From positions 62,001 to 126,000 of the forward strand of contig NZ_JOBF01000019.1 in assembly GCF_000718635.1 (NCBI RefSeq): a DNA stretch of 64,000 nt, in the 5' to 3' direction. Source of the stretch: Streptomyces varsoviensis (GTDB taxonomy: Bacteria > Actinomycetota > Actinomycetes > Streptomycetales > Streptomycetaceae). Positions 9,030-18,167 of this stretch are shown in pieces (the first letter of the stretch is position 1; each line of letters starts with the position of its first letter). The position numbers were made by a program, and so were the translations under genes. The notes under the pieces were generated by a model, which was not told where the DNA came from, made no database searches, and saw only the letters and a list, made by a program, of their open reading frames with translations.

Positions 9030-9177
9030 GCAGCGATACAGCACCGGCATGGGCCGGGGGAGGCTTCGGCCGCCCCCGGCCTTTGTCGGCAGCGACCAAG
9101 AAACGAGCAACCGCGACGGCGCGCGGCCACGGCCGCCGGAGCGGTCGCGGCCCGGCCGCACGGAGGAGACAGGCACA

Positions 9178-9777
9178 GTGCAGCTCGTAGTCGGCAGGAT
9201 CGGCCGCGCCCACGGCATCAAGGGCGAGGTCACGGTGGAGGTGCGTACGGACGAGCCGGAACTGCGGCTCGGCCCCGGCGCCGTACTGGCCACGGACCCG
9301 GCCGCCGCCGGTCCGCTGACCATCGAGGCCGGGCGGGTGCACAGCGGCCGGCTGCTGCTGCGCTTCGCGGGCGTCACCGACCGTACGGGCGCCGAGGCCC
9401 TGCGCAACACGCTCCTGATCGCGGAGGTCGACCCCGAGGAGGTCCCGGAGGACCCCGAGGAGTTCTACGACCACCAGCTCATGGACCTCGACGTCGTCAC
9501 CGTCGACGGCACCGAGGTCGGCCGTATCACCGAGATCTCCCACCTGCCCTCCCAGGACCTCTTCATCGTCGAGCGGCCCGACGGCAGCGAGGTGATGATC
9601 CCCTTCGTCGCCGAGATCGTCCCGGAGATCGACCTGGAGGCGCAGCGGGCCGTCATCGACCCGCCTCCCGGACTGATCGACGACAGCCGCGCCGAGATCG
9701 CGAGCGCCCGGGAGGCCGGACAGGGCCCCCGGGACGCCGATCAGGACGACTCGGACGCCAAGCAGGGCGACGCCTGA
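9178..9777 (+). CDS. rimM: 16S rRNA processing protein RimM
   Basis: A 199-residue ribosome maturation factor that binds S19 and helps 30S head assembly. The N-terminal beta-barrel begins [15 protein letters not shown]. The PRC-barrel lies in the second half ([10 protein letters not shown] to [13 protein letters not shown]). A charged C-terminal tail is dispensable in the family. GGAGGAG lies 9 nt before the GTG start. The stop overlaps the trmD start (TGATG), so the two are translationally coupled. Confidence 0.95.
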   Translation: MQLVVGRIGRAHGIKGEVTVEVRTDEPELRLGPGAVLATDPAAAGPLTIEAGRVHSGRLLLRFAGVTDRTGAEALRNTLLIAEVDPEEVPEDPEEFYDHQLMDLDVVTVDGTEVGRITEISHLPSQDLFIVERPDGSEVMIPFVAEIVPEIDLEAQRAVIDPPPGLIDDSRAEIASAREAGQGPRDADQDDSDAKQGDA

Positions 9778-10592
9778 TGCGCCTCGACGTCATCACGATC
9801 TTCCCGGAGTACCTGGAGCCGCTGAACGTCTCGCTGGTCGGCAAGGCGCGCGCCCGGGGGCAGCTCGACGTACGGGTGCACGATCTGCGCGACTGGACGC
9901 ACGACCGGCACAACACCGTCGACGACAGCCCGTACGGCGGCGGCCCCGGCATGGTCATGAAGCCCGAGCCCTGGGGCGAGGCCCTGGACGCCGTCATCGA
10001 GTCGGGCGCCGACGACGCGCGGCCCACCCTGGTCGTCCCGACCCCCAGCGGGGTGCCCTTCACCCAGCAGCTCGCGGTGGAGCTCTCCGAGCGGCCCTGG
10101 CTGGTCTTCACCCCGGCCCGCTACGAAGGCATCGACCGCCGCGTCATGGCCGAGTACGGCGAGCGGTTCGACGTGCGCGAGGTCTCCATCGGCGACTACG
10201 TGCTCGCGGGCGGCGAGGCCCCGGTCCTCGTGATGGTCGAGGCCATCGCCAGACTGCTGCCGGGCGTCCTGGGCAACGCCGAATCGCACCGCGACGACTC
10301 CTTCGCCCCCGGGGCGATGGCCGACCTCCTGGAAGGGCCCGTCTACACCAAGCCGCCCGAATGGCGCGGCCACGGCATCCCCGACGTCCTGATCAGCGGC
10401 CACCACGGCAAGATCGCCCGCTGGCGGCGCGACGAGGCATTCCGCCGTACGACCGCCAACCGGCCCGACCTGATCGAGCGCGCCGACCCCGCGTCGTTCG
10501 ACAAGAAGGACCGCGAAATCCTCGCGGCACTGGGCTGGGCGGAGCTCCCCGACGGCCGATTTGGGCGGCCGGGCCAGGCCGTGGAACAATAG
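9777..10592 (+). CDS. trmD: tRNA (guanine-37-N1)-methyltransferase
   Basis: A 271-residue SPOUT-class enzyme that methylates G37 of tRNAs reading CNN codons with SAM. Hallmarks: an N-terminal [12 protein letters not shown] start, the knot region [12 protein letters not shown] (about residues 135-147), and [12 protein letters not shown]. The ATG overlaps the rimM stop by one base. Length and order match the conserved operon. Confidence 0.97.
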   Translation: MRLDVITIFPEYLEPLNVSLVGKARARGQLDVRVHDLRDWTHDRHNTVDDSPYGGGPGMVMKPEPWGEALDAVIESGADDARPTLVVPTPSGVPFTQQLAVELSERPWLVFTPARYEGIDRRVMAEYGERFDVREVSIGDYVLAGGEAPVLVMVEAIARLLPGVLGNAESHRDDSFAPGAMADLLEGPVYTKPPEWRGHGIPDVLISGHHGKIARWRRDEAFRRTTANRPDLIERADPASFDKKDREILAALGWAELPDGRFGRPGQAVEQ

Positions 10593-10744
10593 GCCGCTGC
10601 TGTACGTCCGGCGTGCGCCCCTGCCACAGGGGGAACGACGTCCGCCCGACACAGCGCCGCCACTCCCCGGGAGCGGCACCCCTCAACTTCTCATCACGAA
10701 TTTCCGCTGATGACCTGTGGCATCGGCGAAGAAAGCAGACGGTC

Positions 10745-11092
10745 ATGAACCTTCTCGACAACGTCGATGCCGCATCGCTGCGCAGCGACATCCCGGCGTT
10801 CCGCCCCGGCGACACCGTCAACGTCCACGTGCGCGTCATCGAGGGCAGCCGCTCCCGTGTGCAGCAGTTCAAGGGCGTAGTCATCCGCCGCCAGGGCGCC
10901 GGCGTGCGCGAGACCTTCACGGTCCGCAAGGTCTCCTTCTCCGTCGGCGTGGAGCGCACCTTCCCCGTGCACACCCCGATCGTCGAGAAGATCGAGCTGG
11001 TCACCCGCGGTGACGTGCGCCGCGCGAAGCTGTACTACCTCCGTGAGCTCCGCGGCAAGGCCGCGAAGATCAAGGAGAAGCGCGACAAGTAG
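10745..11092 (+). CDS. rplS: 50S ribosomal protein L19
   Basis: A 115-residue L19 with the conserved [34 protein letters not shown] and ERTFPVHTP segments. It is separated from trmD by a 152-nt leader, so it may also be transcribed or regulated separately. No clear hairpin was found in that leader. It is the last translation gene before the signal peptidase cluster. Confidence 0.97.
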   Translation: MNLLDNVDAASLRSDIPAFRPGDTVNVHVRVIEGSRSRVQQFKGVVIRRQGAGVRETFTVRKVSFSVGVERTFPVHTPIVEKIELVTRGDVRRAKLYYLRELRGKAAKIKEKRDK

Positions 11093-11137
11093 TCTGCCGT
11101 CCGGTGGCCGGGTCGGGCCGGATAGGCTCTCGGCTCG

Positions 11138-11932
11138 ATGGACACCGACGCACAGCTCACGGAGCGCGACCGCTCTCCCGAACCCCACGAGGGACGGGAG
11201 CAGGGGTCGCGCTCCACGCGTTTTCCCGGCCTCTCGCCACGGGGGGCCTGGCGGTGGCTCACGGGCGGCGGGACGCTGCGCAGGACGGGCGTGCTGCTGG
11301 CCACCTGCATCGTCCTGATACTGGTCGTCAGCGGCTTCGTGGTACAGCCCTATCTGATCCCCAGCGGCTCCATGGAGAACACCCTCCACGTGGGGGACCG
11401 GGTACTGGTCAACAAACTCGCGTACCGCTTCGGGGACGAGCCGCGCCGGGGGGACGTCGTGGTCTTCGACGGCACGGACTCCTTCCTCCAGAACGCGCCA
11501 TCCGAGAACGCGGTCGTGGGCCTGGTGCGCAGAGTGGGCTCGGCGGTCGGGCTGATGGAGCCGGCCGACACCGTCTACATCAAGCGGGTCGTGGGCGTCG
11601 GCGGGGATCATGTCACCTGCTGCGACAAGCGGGGGAGGCTGATGGTGAACGGCCGGCCGATCACCGAGAAGTACCTGTATCCGGGGGACGCGCCGTCGAC
11701 GGTGTCGTTCGATGTCGTGGTGCCCGACGGGAAGCTGTGGGTCATGGGCGACCACCGGGGCGCCTCCCGGGACTCGCGTGACCACCTGGGGGAGCCCGGA
11801 GGCGGCACTGTGCCCGTCGACCGGGTGATCGGGCGCGCGGACTGGATCGGCTGGCCCTTGGGCCGGATGACGTCGCTGAAGCGGCCGGGCGGCTTCGCGG
11901 ACGTACCGGAGCCCGGTGGCGCGCATGGGTAG
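11138..11932 (+). CDS. sipW: Type I signal peptidase SipW
   Basis: A 264-residue membrane serine/lysine peptidase that cleaves Sec and Tat signal peptides at the outer membrane face. Membrane span about 48-68, nucleophile S78 in PSGSMENT, general base K149 in YIKRVVGVGGD, and box E GDHRGASRDSR. First of four tandem paralogues, as in S. lividans (sipW-sipX-sipY-sipZ). No second C-terminal span is visible. The start has a TAGGCT -10-like element 9 nt upstream and little ribosome binding site. The stop overlaps the sipX start. Confidence 0.9.
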   Translation: MDTDAQLTERDRSPEPHEGREQGSRSTRFPGLSPRGAWRWLTGGGTLRRTGVLLATCIVLILVVSGFVVQPYLIPSGSMENTLHVGDRVLVNKLAYRFGDEPRRGDVVVFDGTDSFLQNAPSENAVVGLVRRVGSAVGLMEPADTVYIKRVVGVGGDHVTCCDKRGRLMVNGRPITEKYLYPGDAPSTVSFDVVVPDGKLWVMGDHRGASRDSRDHLGEPGGGTVPVDRVIGRADWIGWPLGRMTSLKRPGGFADVPEPGGAHG

Positions 11933-12941
11933 CCGGGGACGGCAGCGCGAGCACGAGCGGGACGACGGCGAGATACCTCAGGCGTCGCCGGGCACTGGGG
12001 GCCGGGCCGAGCGGCGGAAGACGGCGAAGCGCGCCAAGCGGAAGCGGCGCCGGTCCGCGGTCAAGGAGGTGCCGATCCTGATCGGGGTGGCACTGCTGAT
12101 CGCCGTGGTGCTGAAGACCTTCCTCGTGCAGGCCTTCGTGATTCCGACGGGTTCGATGGAGCAGACCATCCGAATCGGTGACCGGGTGCTGGTGGACAAG
12201 TTGACGCCCTGGTTCGGGTCCACGCCGCACCGCGGTGATGTGGTGGTCTTCAAGGACCCGGGCGGCTGGCTCCGCGACGAGCCGAAGCCGAAGCCCGACC
12301 CGGTGGGGATCAAGCAGGTCAAGGAGGGGCTGGCGGCGATTGGGCTGCTGCCGTCCGCGGACGAGCAGGATCTGATCAAGCGAGTCATCGGCGTCGGCGG
12401 CGATACGGTCAAGTGCTGCGACAAGAACGGCAAAATCACCGTCAACGGAACGCCGCTCGACGAGCCGTATCTGCACCCCGGCAACCCGCCCTCGAAGATC
12501 GAGTTCTCCGTCACCGTGCCCCCCGGCCGGTACTTCATGATGGGCGACCACCGCTCCGACTCAGGCGACTCCCGCTACCACTTGCAGGACGCTCACCAGG
12601 GCACTGTCGCCGAGGAGAAGGTCGTGGGGCGGGCCGTCGTCATCGCGTGGCCGTTCTCGCACTGGAGCCGGCTCTCGGAATCGGACACCTTCGCATCGGT
12701 GCGAGACGCGCGGTCCGAGGCGACACGGGCACGGGGTTCGCCGAATAGTCTGTCCCCCACGGATCGGCAAGGAATGATCCAACTCCCGACCCCTGCGGAA
12801 CTCCCGCTCGTTATGGGAGTTGTGGGCCTGCGTCGGTCGTGGGTCTGGCGGCAGCGCGGAGTGAGGAGTGGATGTGGGGGATTTGGCGGTCGGCGCACGA
12901 TCCGGTCACGAAGAGCCCGAAAAGCGGCCCGATGGGACTGA
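11925..12941 (+). CDS. sipX: Type I signal peptidase SipX
   Basis: A 338-residue paralogue. Basic cytoplasmic N-terminus with KRAKRKRRRS, membrane span about 50-68, nucleophile S77 in PTGSMEQT, base K152 in LIKRVIGVGGD, and box E MMGDHRSDSGDSRYH. The C-terminal ~80 residues are poorly hydrophobic and end in an Arg-rich stretch that overlaps the start of sipY by about 70 nt. A GTG at 11916 is an alternative start with GGAG closer to it. Confidence 0.88.
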   Translation: MGSRGRQREHERDDGEIPQASPGTGGRAERRKTAKRAKRKRRRSAVKEVPILIGVALLIAVVLKTFLVQAFVIPTGSMEQTIRIGDRVLVDKLTPWFGSTPHRGDVVVFKDPGGWLRDEPKPKPDPVGIKQVKEGLAAIGLLPSADEQDLIKRVIGVGGDTVKCCDKNGKITVNGTPLDEPYLHPGNPPSKIEFSVTVPPGRYFMMGDHRSDSGDSRYHLQDAHQGTVAEEKVVGRAVVIAWPFSHWSRLSESDTFASVRDARSEATRARGSPNSLSPTDRQGMIQLPTPAELPLVMGVVGLRRSWVWRQRGVRSGCGGFGGRRTIRSRRARKAARWD

Positions 12942-13797
12942 GGGGGCTCCGGAGACCGGTGTGCCGCAAGCGGCCGGGCCCCCGGAGCAGCCACCGGAGG
13001 ACCCCTCGCAACGGGGGAGCCGCGGCGTGAAGCAGAAGAAACAGCGTTCCTTCTGGAAGGAACTGCCGATCCTGATCGGCATCGCCCTGGTGCTCGCGCT
13101 GCTGATCAAGACCTTCCTGGTGCAGGCCTTCTCGATCCCGTCGGCCTCGATGCAGAACACTCTGCTGGAGGGCGACCGAGTGCTGGTGGACAAGCTGACG
13201 CCATGGTTCGGCTCGGAGCCCGAGCGCGGCGAGGTGGTCGTCTTCCACGACCCCGGGCACTGGCTCGACGACGAACCCACCCCGAAGACCAACGCGATCC
13301 AGGACGCGCTCAGCTTCATCGGACTGATGCCCTCGTCCCAGGAGAAGGACCTGATCAAGCGGGTCATCGCGGTCGGCGGGGACACCGTCGAATGCCAGAA
13401 CACCGGGCCCGTGAAGGTCAACGGCAAGGCACTCGACGAGCCGTACATCTTCCCCGGCAACACTCCGTGCGGAGACAAGCCGTTCGGCCCGATCAAGATC
13501 CCCAAGGGGAAGATCTGGGTCATGGGCGACCACCGCCAGAACTCGCTGGACTCGCGCTACCACCAGGACCTGCCCGGCGGCGGCACCGTTCCGGTCAGCA
13601 AGGTCGTCGGTCGCGCCATCGTCGTGGCCTGGCCGATCAACCGCTGGAGCACGCTCCCCGTCCCCGGCACCTTCGACCAGCCGGGGCTGAGCGCGGCGGG
13701 CGCCGTCGCGCCGCCGGTCGCGGGGCTCGCGGGCGCGGTGCCGCTGGTGCTGTGGCGCAGGCGCCGGCTGATCAGCAAGGCCTCGCAGGTGGGCTGA
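12874..13797 (+). CDS. sipY: Type I signal peptidase SipY
   Basis: A 307-residue paralogue with a Pro/Gly-rich N-terminus, basic stretch KQKKQR, span about 64-82, nucleophile S92 in PSASMQNT, base K162 in LIKRVIAVGGD, box E MGDHRQNSLDSRYH and a C-terminal hydrophobic anchor (about 275-295) followed by RRRR. The GTG at 12874 has GAGGAG five bases upstream; GTG 12868 is in frame but overlaps that Shine-Dalgarno sequence. In S. lividans SipY is the main signal peptidase. Confidence 0.88.
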   Translation: MGDLAVGARSGHEEPEKRPDGTEGAPETGVPQAAGPPEQPPEDPSQRGSRGVKQKKQRSFWKELPILIGIALVLALLIKTFLVQAFSIPSASMQNTLLEGDRVLVDKLTPWFGSEPERGEVVVFHDPGHWLDDEPTPKTNAIQDALSFIGLMPSSQEKDLIKRVIAVGGDTVECQNTGPVKVNGKALDEPYIFPGNTPCGDKPFGPIKIPKGKIWVMGDHRQNSLDSRYHQDLPGGGTVPVSKVVGRAIVVAWPINRWSTLPVPGTFDQPGLSAAGAVAPPVAGLAGAVPLVLWRRRRLISKASQVG

Positions 13798-13882
13798 CCC
13801 TGGTCCGTACCGCCGGGTAGTGTGCGATTCCGTGCCTGTTGGCACATGGGGTCCGACTTCGACGCGGGGCGGGAGCACAGGG

Positions 13883-14644
13883 ATGAGCGGAGCTGTACGT
13901 ACGGGCGACGGCCACGGCCGCGCGGGCAGGGTGCTGTCCGGGCTGGCCGTGGCCGTCGGCTGTGTGCTCTTCCTGGGCGGATTCGCCTGGGGCGCCGTGC
14001 TCTACCAGCCCTACACCGTGCCGACCGACTCGATGGCCCCCACCATTGGGCGCGGCGACCGGGTGCTCGCGGAGCGAATAGACGGCGCGGCGGTGCGCCG
14101 CGGCGACGTGGTCGTCTTCGAGGACAAGGTGTGGGGCAAGGTTCCGATGGTCAAGCGGGTCGTGGCCGTCGGCGGCGACAAGGTCGCCTGCTGTGACCGC
14201 GGCGGCCACCTGACCGTCAACGGGGAACCCGTCGAGGAGCCATACCTGGCGGACAAGGGACCGGCCTCGCCGACCGCCTTCACCTCCACGGTCCCCACCG
14301 GGCAGCTCTTCCTGCTGGGCGACCACCGCATGAGTTCGCTCGACTCGCGCGTGCACTTGAGCGACAGTGACCATGGGTCCGTGCCGCGTGGCGCGGTGAA
14401 GGCGCGGGTCGACGCCACGGCCTGGCCGATGAAGAGCTTCGGCATGATGCCGCGGCCGGCGGCCTTCGAGGCGCTGCCGGGCGGGACCTCGCAGCCGGGG
14501 CCGCTGCGGCTGGTGGTGATATCGGTGGTCGCGGGCGCGGTGCTGATCCTGGGCGGTGCGGCGTACGGGCCGATCGCGCGCCGCATGGGGCGGCGGGGCC
14601 GGGGCGGGACCGCCGCTGTGGAAGGAGGTGGGGCTCGTGTCTGA
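13883..14644 (+). CDS. sipZ: Type I signal peptidase SipZ
   Basis: A 253-residue paralogue with a short N-terminus, span about 20-42, nucleophile S50 in PTDSMAPT, base K91 in MVKRVVAVGGD, box E GDHRMSSLDSR and a second hydrophobic segment at about 212-234. The ATG at 13883 gives the family's compact N-terminus. The stop overlaps the Nudix gene start by 8 nt, so the whole cluster behaves as an operon. Confidence 0.88.
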   Translation: MSGAVRTGDGHGRAGRVLSGLAVAVGCVLFLGGFAWGAVLYQPYTVPTDSMAPTIGRGDRVLAERIDGAAVRRGDVVVFEDKVWGKVPMVKRVVAVGGDKVACCDRGGHLTVNGEPVEEPYLADKGPASPTAFTSTVPTGQLFLLGDHRMSSLDSRVHLSDSDHGSVPRGAVKARVDATAWPMKSFGMMPRPAAFEALPGGTSQPGPLRLVVISVVAGAVLILGGAAYGPIARRMGRRGRGGTAAVEGGGARV

Positions 14645-15323
14645 GGAACGGGCGACCGACGGGGCCGAGGAAGTGACGGCCGAGGGGGCCGAGGGGGCTG
14701 TGGTTGAGGGGCACGTGGTCGAGGGGCCCGGGGCCGGGGAGCCTGTGGTCGAGGCGTGCGCGGCTGGGGAGCCCGTGGCCTGGGGGTCCGCGGCCGGGGA
14801 GGCCGTGGCCGAGGGCTGCGTGGCCCGGGAGCCCGGGGTCGAGGGGCGGCGGAAGGCGGCGCGCGTGGTGCTGCTCGACGGGCGGGACCGTGTCCTCCTG
14901 ATGCACGGCTTCGATCCGGAGGACCCGTCGCTGACCTGGTGGTTCACGCCGGGCGGCGGGCTGGAGGGGGACGAGGCGTGGGAGCGGGCGGCGCGCCGGG
15001 AGCTGGCCGAGGAGACAGGGATCACAGATATCGAGCTGGGGCCGGTGCTCTGGCAGCGGCACTGCTCGTTCTTCTTCGACGGGCGGGTCTGGGACCAGGA
15101 GGAGTGGTACTACCTGGCACGGACCGATCAGGAGGCGGCCTGGACCGGCGGGGCGACGGATCTGGAGCGGCGCAGCGTGACCGGGTTGCGGTGGTGGACC
15201 TGCGAGGAACTTCTCATGACGCGTGAGACTGTGTATCCGACCAAACTCGCCGAGTTGGTGCACGCCCTGCTCGACGAGGGGCCCCCGAGTACGCCGGTGC
15301 TCCTGGAGACGGAGCGCGCCTGA
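14637..15323 (+). CDS. Nudix hydrolase with N-terminal 10-residue repeats
   Basis: A 228-residue protein. The complete Nudix box (G-x5-E-x7-REL-x-EE-x-GI, in a GGGLEGDEAWERAARREL context) lies at about residues 100-124. It should hydrolyse a nucleoside diphosphate linked to another group with Mg2+. The first ~75 residues are low complexity and contain four 10-residue repeats (GEPVVEACAA-like, residues 34-73), encoded by exact-period 30-bp DNA repeats. AAGGAGG precedes the GTG at 14637, which lies inside the sipZ 3' end. The conserved gene order after sipZ is typical for Streptomyces. Confidence 0.85.
   Translation: MSEERATDGAEEVTAEGAEGAVVEGHVVEGPGAGEPVVEACAAGEPVAWGSAAGEAVAEGCVAREPGVEGRRKAARVVLLDGRDRVLLMHGFDPEDPSLTWWFTPGGGLEGDEAWERAARRELAEETGITDIELGPVLWQRHCSFFFDGRVWDQEEWYYLARTDQEAAWTGGATDLERRSVTGLRWWTCEELLMTRETVYPTKLAELVHALLDEGPPSTPVLLETERA
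14736..14855 (+). repeat. Four in-frame 30-bp tandem repeats in the Nudix gene
   Basis: Units start at 14736, 14766, 14796 and 14826, each opening with GGGGAG or CGGGAG followed by a GTGG-rich core. The period is a multiple of three, so the reading frame is kept. A degenerate earlier portion (14690-14735) looks related. Confidence 0.8.
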
Positions 15324-15362
15324 CGCACAATGGGGGGACGCACGGCTGAAGGGGAACACGCC

Positions 15363-15671
15363 ATGAGCGCCGAGGACCTCGAAAAGTACGAGACCGAGAT
15401 GGAGCTGAAGCTCTACCGGGAGTACCGCGATGTCGTCGGCTTGTTCAAATACGTGATCGAGACCGAGCGGCGTTTCTATCTCACCAACGATTACGAGATG
15501 CAGGTCCACTCGGTTCAGGGTGAGGTGTTCTTCGAGGTCTCGATGGCCGATGCCTGGGTCTGGGACATGTACCGGCCGGCCCGCTTCGTCAAGCAGGTGC
15601 GGGTATTGACGTTCAAGGACGTGAATATCGAGGAGCTCAACAAGAGCGACCTCGACCTTCCGAGTGGCTGA
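15363..15671 (+). CDS. DUF2469 family protein
   Basis: A 102-residue acidic protein (MSAEDLEKYETEMELKLYRE start) strictly conserved across actinobacteria next to yraN/comM/dprA. It contains no catalytic motif that I recognise. Function unknown. The stop is followed within 2 nt by a DnaA-box-like sequence. Confidence 0.9.
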   Translation: MSAEDLEKYETEMELKLYREYRDVVGLFKYVIETERRFYLTNDYEMQVHSVQGEVFFEVSMADAWVWDMYRPARFVKQVRVLTFKDVNIEELNKSDLDLPSG

Positions 15672-16161
15672 GTTGTCCACAACCCGTCGGTAACCGCCGG
15701 AGTTATCCACCAAGATCCAATAGATCTGGCCGGGGGCGTCACAGTCGGTGTCGGAGGTGGTGCCGATGCTGCTGCACCCCGGGGAGCGACCGACCGCAGC
15801 CCCACTACTGGCAGGCCAGGCCCGACAGGCGCGAGAGCCGGAGTTTGCGCCGTCGCGGCGAGCGCGAGGGGCACGGCCGGAACGGCAGTCCTGCCGACCA
15901 CAGCAACCCCGATTGCCGCTGGAGCCACTACAGGCATCGCAGGCAACGTCCGCGTTGCAGGTGGTGGAGGCATCGCCGCCGTCACATCCGCCACGCCCGT
16001 CACTTTCGCCGTCGTCCTTGCAGGCTGGGCGGGCGCAGCAGGCGGGGGAGGCGCGACGGGCGCGGCGAGTGCGCCGACGAGACGGTGGCGAGACGCGCGA
16101 TGCCGCGTCACGGAGTGCGGCGTCGCGCAGTGGAGCATCTCCAGCGGGCGCGCACGCCGGG
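15672..16161. other. 490-bp intergenic stretch before yraN
   Basis: Besides the DnaA-box pair I see no supported gene. The frame leading into yraN is open from 15748, but its third codon positions contain many A and T bases, unlike real Streptomyces genes, and the peptide is low complexity. The sequence is rich in irregular CAGG/GGCA-type repeats. It may be a decayed or slippage-expanded region. Confidence 0.6.
15673..15711 (+). promoter_or_regulatory. Pair of DnaA-box-like sequences
   Basis: TTGTCCACA at 15673-15681 equals the Streptomyces DnaA-box consensus. TTATCCACC at 15703-15711 is one base from the classic box. They are in the same orientation, 30 bp apart (about three helical turns). 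Confidence 0.55.
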
Positions 16162-16557
16162 GTGAACGGGGAGGCGAGCGCCGGGCGTGATCCGGCGCAG
16201 GTGCGGCGTCGCGCGCTGGGGCGGTACGGGGAGGATCTGGCGGCGCGGCAGCTCACCGAGGCCGGGGTGGCCGTCCTGGAGCGGAACTGGCGATGTCGTG
16301 ACGGGGAGATCGACATCGTCGCGCTCGACGGCGACGCACTCGTGGTCTGCGAGGTCAAGACCCGGCGAGCGGGGCCGTACGAACACCCCATGGCCGCTGT
16401 CACGCCGGCCAAAGCCGCGCGGCTGCGGCGGCTGGCGGAGTGCTGGCTCGACCGGAACGGCGGGCCGCCGCCCGGCGGCGTGCGCATCGACTTGATCGGC
16501 GTGCTGCTGCCGCACCGGGGCGCTCCGGTCGTCGAACACGCCAAGGGGGTGGCGTGA
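16162..16557 (+). CDS. yraN: YraN family endonuclease-like protein (UPF0102)
   Basis: A 131-residue protein with a PD-(D/E)xK-like core: [24 protein letters not shown] and VVCEVKTRR. It is commonly found beside comM and dprA, and a nuclease role in DNA uptake or recombination is suspected but unproven. The GTG at 16162 gives the normal family length; the open frame upstream looks non-coding. The stop overlaps the next start (TGATG). Confidence 0.82.
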   Translation: MNGEASAGRDPAQVRRRALGRYGEDLAARQLTEAGVAVLERNWRCRDGEIDIVALDGDALVVCEVKTRRAGPYEHPMAAVTPAKAARLRRLAECWLDRNGGPPPGGVRIDLIGVLLPHRGAPVVEHAKGVA

Positions 16558-18167
16558 TGGGTTTCGCCCGTACGTGCTCCGTGGCGCTCGTCGGCGTCGA
16601 AGGTGTCGTCGTGGAGGTCCAGGCCGATCTCGAACCCGGCCTCGCGGCCTTCGCGCTGGTCGGGCTCCCCGACAAGAGCCTCGTCGAAAGCCGCGACAGG
16701 GTCCGGGCCGCGGTCGTCAATTCCGGCGCCGAGTGGCCGCAGAAGAAGCTGACGGTCGGACTCAGCCCGGCATCCGTGCCCAAGGGGGGCAGTGGTTTCG
16801 ATTTGGCGGTCGCCTGCGCGGTGCTCGGGGCCGCGGAGCGGATCGACCCGAGGCAGATCGCGGATCTGATGATGATCGGCGAACTCGGCCTGGACGGCCG
16901 GGTCCGTCCGGTCCGCGGCATCCTGCCCGCGGTACTGGCGGCGGCCGACGCCGGATACGAGCAGGTCGTCGTCCCAGAGCGCACCGTCGCCGAGGCATCA
17001 CTGGTGCCGGGCGTCTCCGTGCTCGGCGTACGGACGCTGCGCCAGCTCATCGCGGTGCTCGGCGACGAGCCCGTGCCCGACGAGGAGGAATCGCCGATGG
17101 ACGGGCGACCAGACCCGATGCTGGCCGGGCTGGCGGTGCCCGGGGCCGGCCTCGGCGCCGGGGCACTCGCCGCCGAGCGGCCCCCCGACCTCGCGGACGT
17201 GGCCGGACAGGTCAAGGCCCGTGCGGCGCTGGAGGTGGCGGCGGCCGGGCGGCACCACCTCTTCTTCAAGGGGCCGCCGGGCGCGGGCAAGACCATGCTG
17301 GCGGAGCGGCTGGCCGGGCTGCTGCCGCCGCTGACGCCGCAGGAGTCACTGGAAGTCACCGCCGTGCACTCCGTGGCCGGAGCGTTGCCTGCCGGCCAGC
17401 CCTTGATCGAACGCGCCCCGTATTACGCGCCCCACCACTCGGCATCCATGCCCTCCCTCGTCGGCGGTGGCAGTGGGCTCCCGCGGCCCGGGGCGGTCTC
17501 CCTGGCCCACAACGGGGTGCTTTTTCTGGACGAGGCGCCTGAGTTCAGCGGGCGGGTCCTCGACGCTCTGCGGCAGCCCCTGGAGTCGGGGCATGTGATC
17601 GTCGCGCGGTCCGGCGGAGTGATGAGACTTCCTGCCAAGTTTCTGCTGGCCTTGGCGGCGAACCCCTGTCCGTGTGGGCGGCACGGACTCTCCGGGGCGG
17701 GCTGCGAGTGCTCGCCCCAGATGGTCAAGCGCTATCGCGCCCGGCTGTCGGGGCCGCTGCTGGACCGCGTCGACGTCACGGTCACGGTCGAACCGGTCAC
17801 CCGATCGGAACTGGTCGGCGCCGACGCGGCGACGGAGACCACGGCGGAGGTCGCGGCGCGGGTACGGGAGGCCCGCGACCGAGCCGCCGCACGGTACGCC
17901 GATACCCCCTGGCGCACCAACAGCGAGGTCCCCGGGCATGAACTGCGGACCCGGTGGCAGGCCGCGCCGGGCGCGTTGAGCGACGCGGAACGGGACATGG
18001 AGCGCGGGCTTCTGACCGCGCGGGGCCTGGACCGGGTGCTGCGCGTCGCCTGGACGGTCGCCGACCTCGCCGGACACGACCGGCCGCTGGAAGAGGACGT
18101 CGGCCACGCGCTGGAGCTGCGTACGGGCATCGCCCGCGGCACCGTCATGGCGGGGAGCCTGCCATGA
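16557..18167 (+). CDS. comM: ComM/YifB-type Mg-chelatase-like AAA ATPase
   Basis: A 536-residue protein. N-terminal Lon-S5-like (ChlI) domain up to about residue 190; AAA core with Walker A GPPGAGKT (239-246) and Walker B GVLFLDEAPEF; cysteine motif NPCPCGRHG; C-terminal Mg-chelatase helical domain. In Vibrio, ComM is a branch-migration helicase for integrating transforming DNA. It is sandwiched between yraN and dprA with overlapping start/stop codons (TGATG, then ATGA), implying one coupled operon. Confidence 0.9.
   Translation: MGFARTCSVALVGVEGVVVEVQADLEPGLAAFALVGLPDKSLVESRDRVRAAVVNSGAEWPQKKLTVGLSPASVPKGGSGFDLAVACAVLGAAERIDPRQIADLMMIGELGLDGRVRPVRGILPAVLAAADAGYEQVVVPERTVAEASLVPGVSVLGVRTLRQLIAVLGDEPVPDEEESPMDGRPDPMLAGLAVPGAGLGAGALAAERPPDLADVAGQVKARAALEVAAAGRHHLFFKGPPGAGKTMLAERLAGLLPPLTPQESLEVTAVHSVAGALPAGQPLIERAPYYAPHHSASMPSLVGGGSGLPRPGAVSLAHNGVLFLDEAPEFSGRVLDALRQPLESGHVIVARSGGVMRLPAKFLLALAANPCPCGRHGLSGAGCECSPQMVKRYRARLSGPLLDRVDVTVTVEPVTRSELVGADAATETTAEVAARVREARDRAAARYADTPWRTNSEVPGHELRTRWQAAPGALSDAERDMERGLLTARGLDRVLRVAWTVADLAGHDRPLEEDVGHALELRTGIARGTVMAGSLP

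Noticed and set aside
15673..15711. Replication origin
   Set aside because: Only two boxes are present, with no AT-rich unwinding region and no dnaA or dnaN nearby.
15748..16161. N-terminal extension of YraN
   Set aside because: The frame is open, but codon third positions are not biased to G/C and the peptide is low complexity. YraN proteins start near the chosen GTG.
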